From positions 1,798,001 to 1,862,000 of the forward strand of contig NZ_CAKAKE010000001.1 in assembly GCF_916618915.1 (NCBI RefSeq): a DNA stretch of 64,000 bases, given 5' to 3'. A model generated the notes under the pieces. It made no database searches. It was not told where the DNA came from and was given only the letters and a program-made list of their open reading frames with translations. Origin of the DNA: Stenotrophomonas sp. Marseille-Q4652. Lineage in GTDB: Bacteria; Pseudomonadota; Gammaproteobacteria; Xanthomonadales; Xanthomonadaceae. The translations under genes and the position numbers were made by a program. Positions 12,337 to 22,239 of this stretch are shown in pieces (position 1 is the stretch's first letter; each line of letters starts with the position of its first letter).

Positions 12337-13536
12337 ATGTCCGCCTCCCTGACCCAGCACTACGCCGACGAACTCGACGCCATCCGCGCCCAGGGCCTGT
12401 TCAAGTCCGAGCGTGTCATCACCAGCCCGCAGTCGGCCGAGATCACCCTGGCCGATGGCCGCACGGTGCTGAACTTCTGCGCCAACAACTACCTGGGCCT
12501 GGCCGACCACCCGGACCTGATCCAGGCCGCCAAGGATGCGCTGGACACCCACGGCTTCGGCATGGCCTCGGTGCGCTTCATCTGCGGGACCCAGGACCTG
12601 CACAAGCAACTGGAAGCGCAGATCGCCGGCTTCTTCGGCAAGGACGACACCATCCTCTACGCCGCCTGCTTCGACGCCAACGGCGGCCTGTTCGAGCCGC
12701 TGCTGGGCGAGAACGACGCGATCATCTCCGATGCCCTCAACCACGCCTCGATCATCGACGGCGTGCGCCTGTGCAAGGCAAAGCGCTACCGCTACGCCAA
12801 CTGCGACATGGCCGACCTGGAAAAGCAGCTGCAGCAGGCAAAGGCCGACGGCGCCCGGACCATCCTGATCACCACCGACGGGGTGTTCTCGATGGACGGC
12901 TTCATCGCCCCGCTCGACGAGATCACCGCGCTGGCCGAAAAGTACGGTGCGCTGGTGCACATCGACGAGTGCCACGCCACCGGCTTCCTCGGCGATACCG
13001 GCCGTGGGTCGGCCGAGGTCAAGGGCGTGCTGGAAAAGATCGACATCATCACCGGTACCCTCGGCAAGGCCATGGGCGGCGCGCTGGGTGGTTTCACCAC
13101 CGGCAAGGCCGAGGTGATCGAGATGCTGCGCCAGCGTTCGCGCCCCTACCTGTTCTCCAACTCGCTGCCGCCGCACGTGGTCGCCGCCGGCATCAAGGCC
13201 TTCGACATGCTCGACAAGGCCGGCGACCTGCGCGAGCGCCTGAAGGAAAACACCGCCTACTTCCGCTCGCAGATGACCGCCGCCGGCTTCGACATCAAGC
13301 CGGGCGTGCATCCGATCAGCCCGGTGATGCTGTACGACGCGCCGTTGGCGCAGAAGTTCGCCGAGCGCCTGCTGGAAGAAGGCATCTATGCGATCGGCTT
13401 CTTCTTCCCGGTCGTGCCCAAGGGACAGGCCCGCATCCGCACCCAGATCAGCGCGGCGCACACCCGCGAGCACCTGGACCGGGCCATTGATGCGTTCACC
13501 CGCATTGGCAGGGAGCTGGGCGTGATCAAGGCCTGA
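12337..13536 (+). CDS. kbl: Glycine C-acetyltransferase (2-amino-3-ketobutyrate CoA ligase)
   Basis: 399 residues, as in E. coli Kbl (398). This PLP enzyme splits 2-amino-3-ketobutyrate with CoA into glycine and acetyl-CoA, completing the Tdh pathway. Landmarks are NFCANNYLGLADHP, GFGMASVRFICGTQ, HIDECHATGFLGDTGRG and the PLP-lysine region TGTLGKAMGGALGG. The start is the ATG of MSASLTQHYADEL; an upstream in-frame ATG would add 45 residues without family similarity. It ends at a strong terminator. Confidence 0.95.
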   Translation: MSASLTQHYADELDAIRAQGLFKSERVITSPQSAEITLADGRTVLNFCANNYLGLADHPDLIQAAKDALDTHGFGMASVRFICGTQDLHKQLEAQIAGFFGKDDTILYAACFDANGGLFEPLLGENDAIISDALNHASIIDGVRLCKAKRYRYANCDMADLEKQLQQAKADGARTILITTDGVFSMDGFIAPLDEITALAEKYGALVHIDECHATGFLGDTGRGSAEVKGVLEKIDIITGTLGKAMGGALGGFTTGKAEVIEMLRQRSRPYLFSNSLPPHVVAAGIKAFDMLDKAGDLRERLKENTAYFRSQMTAAGFDIKPGVHPISPVMLYDAPLAQKFAERLLEEGIYAIGFFFPVVPKGQARIRTQISAAHTREHLDRAIDAFTRIGRELGVIKA

Positions 13537-13557
13537 TCCGCCCCGGGCCCGGAAAAC

Positions 13558-13587
13558 AAAAAGGCGCCGGTTCCGGCGCCTTTTTTT
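13558..13587. terminator. Bidirectional intrinsic terminator after kbl
   Basis: A-tract, GGCGCCGG, TT, CCGGCGCC, T7. It lies between kbl and the convergent small secreted-protein gene, whose stop is at the edge of the T-tract. Confidence 0.88.
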
Positions 13588-13588
13588 C

Positions 13589-13906
13589 TTACTTGTCCTT
13601 CGCCGCGTTGGCCAGGCCAGCGTCATCACCACCGCCGGCTGCGGGCTTGCCCTTGGCCACGCGGATGCCGTTGGACTTCATCCATGCGTCGAATTCTTCG
13701 GCGCTCATCTTGCGTCCTTCCTGCTGCATGTGGAAACGGTAGGCACCGCGACCATCACGCGCTTCGGGCGCCGGCTGCTGGGCTTGCCCGGCTGCCGGCC
13801 TGGCTTCGGTCGCCTCGGGCTTTGCGGCCTGCGAAGCGCCGGCCACGGCCAGACCCATTATGAAAAGGGCAACGCCCGTTGCCTTGCGGATTGCTGCTGA
13901 CTGCAT
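13589..13906 (-). CDS. Small secreted protein with an AEEFDAWMKS motif (paralogue 1)
   Basis: 105 residues, function not recognised. A signal peptide (IRKATGVALFIMGLAVAGAS, cleaved near SQA) is followed by a Pro/Ala/Gln/Glu-rich stretch and a conserved segment AYRFHMQQEGRKMSAEEFDA then WMKSNGIRVAKGKP. The same segment occurs in the gene at 14808-15305, 0.9 kb away, so the two are paralogues or share a module. The start has GGGGAGA upstream; a longer reading would put 15 non-signal residues in front. Probably periplasmic. Confidence 0.75.
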   Translation of the reverse strand: MQSAAIRKATGVALFIMGLAVAGASQAAKPEATEARPAAGQAQQPAPEARDGRGAYRFHMQQEGRKMSAEEFDAWMKSNGIRVAKGKPAAGGGDDAGLANAAKDK

Positions 13907-14006
13907 TGGTAATTCTCCCCGGATGGATCCCCCGGCCAAGACTCTAGCCAAGGTCCACCTCCAGGAATCACACCGCCCTCACATTTCGTGCACGCGGAAT
14001 TAGCAA

Positions 14007-14780
14007 TCAGCGCAGCGCCGCCAATTCAGCTGGATCGAGCTCGCGCCACTGCCCCTTGCCCAGCTCGCCCAGCTGGACCGGGCCGATCGCCACCCGCACC
14101 AGCCGCAGCACGTCCAGCCCCAGCGTGGCCAGCAGGCGGCGGATATGCCGGTTGCGGCCCTCGTCCAGTGCCACCTCCAGCCACGCATTGCGGGTGCCCG
14201 AGCGCAGCAGGGTCACGCGGCTGGCCGCCAGGTGCTCGCCGGCATCAACCACGCCGGCGCACATGGCTTGCAGTTGTTCGGCCGTCGGCACGGCATCGAC
14301 CTGCACGTGATAGGTCTTTTCCGGACCGGTGCGCGGATCGGTCAGACGCGCCGCCCACTCCGGGTCATTGCTGAAGAACAGCAGTCCTTCGCTGGCCTTG
14401 TCCAGCCGGCCGACCGGTGCCAGCCACGGCAGGCCGGCGCCATCCAAGCAGCGGTAGACTGTGTCGCGGCCGCGCTCGTCCTGCACCGTCGTCACCAGGC
14501 CGCGCGGCTTGTTGAGCATCAGGTACCAGCGCCTGCCCTCATGCAGCGGCGCGCCATCGACACTGACGCGTTGGCGCTCGCGGATGACGGGGAATTCGGG
14601 ATCACGGATGACACGGCCATCAACGCTGACCCGCCCGGCCTCGATCCAGCGCGCGGCCTCGCTGCGCGAGCACAGCCCGGCCTTGGAAAGCACACGGGCA
14701 AGGCCATGGCGCACGCCATCGGCCGGCGCCGCGGGGCGCCGGGTCGTGGAACGTACAGGGGGATGGCGTCGCTCGGCCAT
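14007..14780 (-). CDS. Pseudouridine synthase, RsuA/RluB/RluE/RluF family
   Basis: 257 residues. An S4 RNA-binding domain (about 25-75: ARVLSKAGLCSRSEAARWIE, GRVSVDG) precedes the catalytic domain with the signature APVGRLDKASEGLL, whose Asp is the catalytic residue, and a C-terminal EGRNRHIRRLLATLGLDVLRLVR motif. It isomerises a uridine in ribosomal RNA; which site (16S 516 or 23S 2457, 2604, 2605) cannot be fixed here. It lies between the two small secreted-protein paralogues. Confidence 0.88.
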   Translation of the reverse strand: MAERRHPPVRSTTRRPAAPADGVRHGLARVLSKAGLCSRSEAARWIEAGRVSVDGRVIRDPEFPVIRERQRVSVDGAPLHEGRRWYLMLNKPRGLVTTVQDERGRDTVYRCLDGAGLPWLAPVGRLDKASEGLLFFSNDPEWAARLTDPRTGPEKTYHVQVDAVPTAEQLQAMCAGVVDAGEHLAASRVTLLRSGTRNAWLEVALDEGRNRHIRRLLATLGLDVLRLVRVAIGPVQLGELGKGQWRELDPAELAALR

Positions 14781-14807
14781 GCCTGATGGCCGCCAGCGGG
14801 CAGCCGC

Positions 14808-15305
14808 TTACTTGGTTTCGACGGGCGTCTCGGCCGGAGCTCCGGCCACCGGGGCCACCGGGGCCGCCGGGCGCGCCTTGACCACGCGCACGCCACGCGA
14901 CTTCATCCAGGCGTCGAATTCCTCGGCGGTCATGCGCTTGCCGTTCTGGCTCATGTCAAAGCGCCACGGCGTGTTGTCGAACTCGGTCTGCGGCTTGTAG
15001 GCGGCCGGCTCGTTGGCGCTGATCGCCGGCTGTGCTGGCGCAGCCGCGGCCAGCGTGCGGCAGTCTTCGACCTGCGCGCGCATCAGCACCTGGTCCACCG
15101 ACTGCTCCTGGCTGTCAGTGGAGCTCAGCACGCCGGCCGGTGCACCCAGCTGGGCCGGGCGGGTGTGCAGCTCGGAAGCCACCGGCGCGACAACGGTTTC
15201 GGGCAGGGTCACCGGCTTGATGCTGGTGGCCGTGCAGTCGACAGCCGCATGGGCGGCGGGGATCAGGGCCAGGCCAATCACGCCAGCCATCACGGTACGC
15301 AGCAT
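14808..15305 (-). CDS. Secreted protein with an AEEFDAWMKS motif (paralogue 2)
   Basis: 165 residues, function not recognised. A signal peptide (MLRTVMAGVIGLALIPAAHA) is followed by a region with two cysteines (VDCTAT, EDCRTL) that could form a disulfide, then the shared segment PWRFDMSQNGKRMTAEEFDA with WMKSRGVRVVKARP and a Pro/Ala tail. The last third aligns by eye with the product of 13589-13906; the first two thirds are unique. It is probably periplasmic. Confidence 0.78.
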   Translation of the reverse strand: MLRTVMAGVIGLALIPAAHAAVDCTATSIKPVTLPETVVAPVASELHTRPAQLGAPAGVLSSTDSQEQSVDQVLMRAQVEDCRTLAAAAPAQPAISANEPAAYKPQTEFDNTPWRFDMSQNGKRMTAEEFDAWMKSRGVRVVKARPAAPVAPVAGAPAETPVETK

Positions 15306-15447
15306 CGGGGAACTTCCATTGCACGGGGGACGCGGCGAGTGTAGGCACCCCCCGTTTTGCTTTCAAGCATTTGCGGGGCATTCCTGCGGCGCAACGCGGG
15401 GTTCCGGGCCGCTCATCGCCAAGTCCGCATCGCATTTTCCAAGGCGC

Positions 15448-15480
15448 AAAAAAACAGGGCCCGGCAATGCCGGGCCCTGT
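15448..15480 (-). terminator. Intrinsic terminator of the OmpA-family gene
   Basis: Twelve-base arms ACAGGGCCCGGC and GCCGGGCCCTGT around a three-base loop, followed on the minus strand by a run of T. Confidence 0.88.
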
Positions 15481-15501
15481 CTGGATCACTGCAACGTCAG
15501 A

Positions 15502-16608
15502 TCAGTTCTGGACGTTCAGCTCGGTGCGACGGTTCTTCGCACGGCCTTCCGGATTGTCCGAACCATCCTCGTTGGTGTTCGGGGCAATCGGGCGGCTCTC
15601 GCCGTAGCCGATCGGGCCGACCATGCGCGAGGCATCGACGCCGTTCTGCTGCAGGTAGTTGTACACGGCGGTAGCGCGACGCTCCGACAGCTTCTGGTTG
15701 TACTCGTCGGTACCCTTCGAGTCGGTGTGGCCGGCGACTTCAACGCGCAGGTCCGGGTAACGCTTCAGGATCTCGGCGGCTTCGCCCAGGATCGCCACGG
15801 CGTCCGGACGCAGGGTGGCCTTGTCAAAGTCGAAGTTGACGCCCTTCAGGTCGATCGAGACCGGCACCGGGCAGCCGTCCGGACCGATGGTCTGACCGGG
15901 CTGCGAATCCGGGCAGCGGTCGTCGCAGTTGTTGACGCCGTCACCGTCGTCGTCCAGGTCGGCGCAGCTCGGGGCGACCGGAGCCGGGGCCGGGGCCGGG
16001 GCAGCAGCCGGGGCCGGGCCCAGCGGGATCACGACGCCGACCGAAGCCAGCACGTCACCGAACCAGTCTTCCTCGTTGCCAGCCAGGGTCGGGTTGACGC
16101 TGGTGTCGTCGAAGTCGGCGCGGTAGGCCAGCTCGGCGCGAACAGCGACGCGCTTGTCGAAGGTCGTCTGCAGACCGACACCGACCTTGGCAGCCAGGTT
16201 GCCGTCTTCGCGCTGCGCCGGCGAGGCCGGGCTGTTGATCACGTACTCTTCTTCAGCCTTCTGGTAGCCCAGGCCCATCAGGATGTAGGGATTCCAACCG
16301 CGGCCTTCCTGGATGAAGTGGCGACGCAGGTCCAGCGAGATGCCGTACTGGCTCCAGTTCAGATCCTGGTTGGCATCGAAATTCGGGTTCTGATAGTTCA
16401 GCTCGCCGTCCAGCGACCAGGTCGGGCTGATGAACTTGCCCAGGCCCAGGGTGACGAACGGAGCGTCGTTGGTCAGACGGTCGCTGTCCTGGAAGTTGAA
16501 GCCGGCCGAACCGGTCAGGTACCAGCGGTCATCGAACTCCTGCGCCGAAGCCGCCTGCGCGAACGCCAGGCTGCCCAGCAGTGCAGCGGTAAGAATCTTC
16601 TTGTTCAT
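15502..16608 (-). CDS. OmpA/OprF-type outer-membrane protein
   Basis: 368 residues. A signal peptide (MNKKILTAALLGSLAFAQAA, cleaved at SAQ) precedes an N-terminal eight-stranded barrel (about 23-195), an Ala/Pro hinge, a thrombospondin type-3-like acidic repeat (DLDDDGDGVNNCDDRCPD) and a C-terminal OmpA domain (about 250-368) with NFDFDKATLRPDA, VAGHTDSKGTDEYNQKLSERRA and GYGESRPIAPN, which binds diaminopimelate in peptidoglycan. It tethers the outer membrane to the wall. Strong GGAG upstream of the start. Single gene with its own terminator. Confidence 0.92.
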   Translation of the reverse strand: MNKKILTAALLGSLAFAQAASAQEFDDRWYLTGSAGFNFQDSDRLTNDAPFVTLGLGKFISPTWSLDGELNYQNPNFDANQDLNWSQYGISLDLRRHFIQEGRGWNPYILMGLGYQKAEEEYVINSPASPAQREDGNLAAKVGVGLQTTFDKRVAVRAELAYRADFDDTSVNPTLAGNEEDWFGDVLASVGVVIPLGPAPAAAPAPAPAPVAPSCADLDDDGDGVNNCDDRCPDSQPGQTIGPDGCPVPVSIDLKGVNFDFDKATLRPDAVAILGEAAEILKRYPDLRVEVAGHTDSKGTDEYNQKLSERRATAVYNYLQQNGVDASRMVGPIGYGESRPIAPNTNEDGSDNPEGRAKNRRTELNVQN

Positions 16609-16958
16609 GAATACAACTCCTTTTCGGGGGTATTAAACCGGTGGAGGCTTGGTCCAGCTAATTGTTTCGTCGTGTGGGGACGGCCGTTTCCAACGCCATC
16701 GCGGCGAACCTTATGCTCTGGGAAGTGAAGACCACGTTAACGGCCCCATAACATCACTCTTTCCATTCCGCGCCGAACCTGCGCAACGTATACAGCTTGG
16801 TGAAAAACGGCAAGAGGCCGGCGCACCAAGACATTGCGCAGCACCCCACCCATCGCATCCGCCTGCGTACGTCGCCAGCCAAGGAATGACGGTCCAGGCT
16901 CAATGGGGCAAACGCGATAACCGTATGATCCGGTTACCCGTTTTGTTCAGGAGTGGCG
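16609..16958. other. Intergenic region between divergent ompA-type gene and alcohol dehydrogenase gene
   Basis: 350 bases without a convincing gene. It contains the ribosome site of the minus-strand porin (AAAAGGAG near 16616-16624) and an operator-like inverted repeat near the dehydrogenase start. No clear porin promoter could be assigned. Confidence 0.5.
16918..16936. promoter_or_regulatory. Inverted repeat over a -10-like box upstream of the dehydrogenase gene
   Basis: TAACCG (16918-16923), seven-base spacer, CGGTTA (16931-16936). A TATGAT box at 16924-16929 sits inside it, about 30 bases before the start codon. The geometry fits a repressor operator; the regulator is unknown. Confidence 0.45.
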
Positions 16959-20107
<3,149 letters not shown>

Positions 20108-20414
20108 ATGTGATGGATTTCGTGGTTTTTGCCGCCTTCGCCGCCTTTTCCGGAGTAGCGGATGGGCCTCGACCGGCCGGAACTCCCGGCTGAATGTCAA
20201 CAAGCCCCATTCAGGAACGATTTGGGGTAAGCCCCCTACCTTGCGCGCACTTCGCTCACCAGCCAGTTCCGGTGAGCCGGCGCGGCCCTCCACGAGGGAC
20301 CGCCACGGGGTGGCCCCGATGGCCACCTCCCCATGACGCCAAGCCGGTGTCCTCTTCCCTCTCCCACCCACGTGGTGACAGGGCGGGCACGGCCCACACG
20401 GAGCAAGGAGAAAC
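20108..20414. other. Gene-free, structure-rich region upstream of the cell wall hydrolase
   Basis: 307 bases without a convincing gene. It holds short hairpins: GGGG/CCCC (20224-20235, loop TAAG), GCTCACC/GGTGAGC (20254-20277) and GGTGGCC/GGCCACC (20309-20327). AAGGAG before the ATG at 20415 is the ribosome site. I see no match to a riboswitch class I know. Confidence 0.4.
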
Positions 20415-20873
20415 ATGAAACTGGCCTGGATCCTCTGGCTGTCGCAAGTCCTGCCGCAGCCGGCCGCCGACTCGTTGTGCCTCAGCACGACCGTCTACCT
20501 GGAAGCCCGCGACCAGACCCCGCGCGGCCAGCAGGCTGTCGCCGAGGTCGCACTGCGCCGGCTTGAAAGCGGGCTGTGGGGTGACTCGATGTGCCAGGTG
20601 GTCACTGCCCGCAAGCAGTTCGCTCCGACCATCGTGGCCCCGGGCACCCGCCTGAAGAACACCGACGCCTGGGTGGAAGCGATGAACGTCGCCTTCGCCG
20701 CCGAGCGCAACTGGTCGCTGCCGGCTGACAAGCGCCAGGAGATCGTCCCGGGCGCCAGCCACTTCGCCGCGCTGTCGATCGCCAGCCCGAGCTGGCGTAA
20801 CGCCTACCAGGTGGCGACCATCGGCAGCCACACCTTCTACAAGGTGCAGACGCTCAGGCCGCGCGCCTCCTGA
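20415..20873 (+). CDS. SleB-like cell wall hydrolase
   Basis: 152 residues. A short hydrophobic N-terminus (MKLAWILWLSQVLPQPAA) looks like an export signal. The body resembles the Hydrolase_2 (SleB) domain: LCLSTTVYLEARDQTPRGQQ with the family Glu in YLEAR, AVAEVALRRLESGLWGDSMC, and the KQFAP motif. Members cleave glycan strands of peptidoglycan, originally described for spore cortex lysis but common in proteobacteria. AAGGAGAAAC precedes the start. Confidence 0.78.
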   Translation: MKLAWILWLSQVLPQPAADSLCLSTTVYLEARDQTPRGQQAVAEVALRRLESGLWGDSMCQVVTARKQFAPTIVAPGTRLKNTDAWVEAMNVAFAAERNWSLPADKRQEIVPGASHFAALSIASPSWRNAYQVATIGSHTFYKVQTLRPRAS

Positions 20874-20934
20874 GGCACTGTGCCGGCCCGCGCGGGCGCT
20901 GGATAACCCCGGTCCCCTTCACCAAGGATTGTCC

Positions 20935-21549
20935 ATGAAGCTCTACACCAAGCCCGGTGCCTGCTCCCTGGCCGACCACATCGCCCTGCAGTGGTCTGGC
21001 CTGCCCTTCGAGGTGCAGGTGGTGGATGCGGCGACGATGAAGTCGCCCGAATACCTCAAGCTCAACCCCGCCGGCGCCGTGCCGGTGCTGGTGGACGGCG
21101 ACTGGGTGCTGACCCAGAACGCGGCGATCCTGCACTACATCGCCGAGAAGGCGCCGGATGCGGCGCTGGACGGCGGTAGGGACGCGCGCCAGCGGGCAGA
21201 GGTCAACCGCTGGCTGTCGCTGGCCAATGCCGACATCCACCCGGCGTTCCATCCGATCTTCGGTTCGACCCGCTACCTGGAAGACGCGGCGATGATCGCC
21301 CGCACCCAGGAACATGCCCGCCAGCGCCTGCGCGGCCTGTACGAGCGCGTGGACGCACAGCTGGCCGGCAACGCGTGGATTGCCGGCGGCCAGCGTTCGA
21401 TCGCCGACGCTTATATATATGTCACCGCACGCTGGGCCCGCGCCACCGGCGTGAACCTCGATGGCCTGGACGCCCTGCAGCGCTTCGAGCAGAAGATGGT
21501 GCAGGACGCCGGGGTGCAGGCCGCGCTGCGTACCGAGGGCCTGGCCTGA
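20935..21549 (+). CDS. Glutathione S-transferase, beta class-like
   Basis: 204 residues. The N-terminal thioredoxin-like domain starts MKLYTKPGACSLADHIAL, with Cys10 in the PGACSL motif typical of bacterial beta-class enzymes, and the NPAGAVPVLVDG and LTQNAAILHYIAE glutathione-binding motifs. The helical C-terminal domain carries SIADAYIYVTARWA. It conjugates glutathione to electrophiles in the cytoplasm. The ATG is used in preference to a TTG two codons upstream. Confidence 0.9.
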   Translation: MKLYTKPGACSLADHIALQWSGLPFEVQVVDAATMKSPEYLKLNPAGAVPVLVDGDWVLTQNAAILHYIAEKAPDAALDGGRDARQRAEVNRWLSLANADIHPAFHPIFGSTRYLEDAAMIARTQEHARQRLRGLYERVDAQLAGNAWIAGGQRSIADAYIYVTARWARATGVNLDGLDALQRFEQKMVQDAGVQAALRTEGLA

Positions 21550-21594
21550 GCACGGGCGCCCGCTGCGCCACCGCTACGCGGGTCAATTGAATGC

Positions 21595-21624
21595 CGGACG
21601 GCCGCCCCAGAGGGCGGCCGTCCG
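21595..21624. terminator. GC-rich inverted repeat between convergent gst and the 161-residue gene
   Basis: Twelve-base arms CGGACGGCCGCC and GGCGGCCGTCCG around CCAGAG, without a T-tract. A transcription barrier for both genes is likely. Confidence 0.6.
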
Positions 21625-21627
21625 CGT

Positions 21628-22113
21628 TCAGGCGTACTGCAGCACCCGCTGGCGGGTTTCTTCCAGCCAGCGCGAGGCAAAGGCGTGGCTCTTGGCCCGG
21701 GCAAAGGCATCAGCCACGTCCGGCCACAGCTTTTCCAGCTCGATGGCGGTCTGCGCCCGCTCGATCTTCAACTGCAGGAAATAGCCCTTCAGGCCCAGAT
21801 TCCTGCGCACCGACTCGCTCATCCAGTCGTACAGCTCACGGTAGCGGTCCGGATCATTGGCGATGGTGGCCGTGGCCAGCACGACCGGGGCTGCGGCGGG
21901 CTTGCCGCCGACCACCTCGATCAGCCCCATCTCGGCCAGCTGCGCCACCGCGTCATCCGGCGCGCGCAGGTTCAGCCCCATTTGCCTGAGTTCATCCTCG
22001 TTACGGCTGCCATCGACCATCAGCAGGATCGAACGCAACGCCAGCGGCAGCCGCCGCCCCCGATCCTCGATTTCCTGACGGCCAGCCTCGGTCTTGGCAT
22101 AGATCAGTGCCAT
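21628..22113 (-). CDS. Conserved-looking hypothetical protein, possible winged-helix N-terminus
   Basis: 161 residues, not recognised. The first 70 residues (MALIYAKTEAGRQEIEDRGR, then LPLALRSILLMVDGSRNEDE and VAQLAEMGLIEVVGG) have the spacing of a small helix-turn-helix fold seen in bacterial regulators. The C-terminal half is helical and amphipathic (YDWMSESVRRNLGLKGYF, IERAQTAIELEKLWPDV). There is no signal peptide or membrane segment. The start at MALIYAK has GGGGGAAC and GGGA upstream. It is convergent with gst and lies 126 bases from prpE on the same strand. Confidence 0.6.
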   Translation of the reverse strand: MALIYAKTEAGRQEIEDRGRRLPLALRSILLMVDGSRNEDELRQMGLNLRAPDDAVAQLAEMGLIEVVGGKPAAAPVVLATATIANDPDRYRELYDWMSESVRRNLGLKGYFLQLKIERAQTAIELEKLWPDVADAFARAKSHAFASRWLEETRQRVLQYA

Positions 22114-22239
22114 TCCCAGTTCCCCCTGTGTCACGGCATTCGCATGTCAAAGACGCCACGCGGCGCAGGCACTTTCCTGCCACCGGCGCGGCCCCTTCCC
22201 CCTTGCGATCGCCGGCACGGCCGTGCCTGGATCGCCGCG

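Noticed and set aside
21412..21422. TATATATAT run that resembles a promoter -10 region
   Set aside because: It lies inside the gst coding sequence and encodes AYIYV of the conserved C-terminal domain; no -35 partner.
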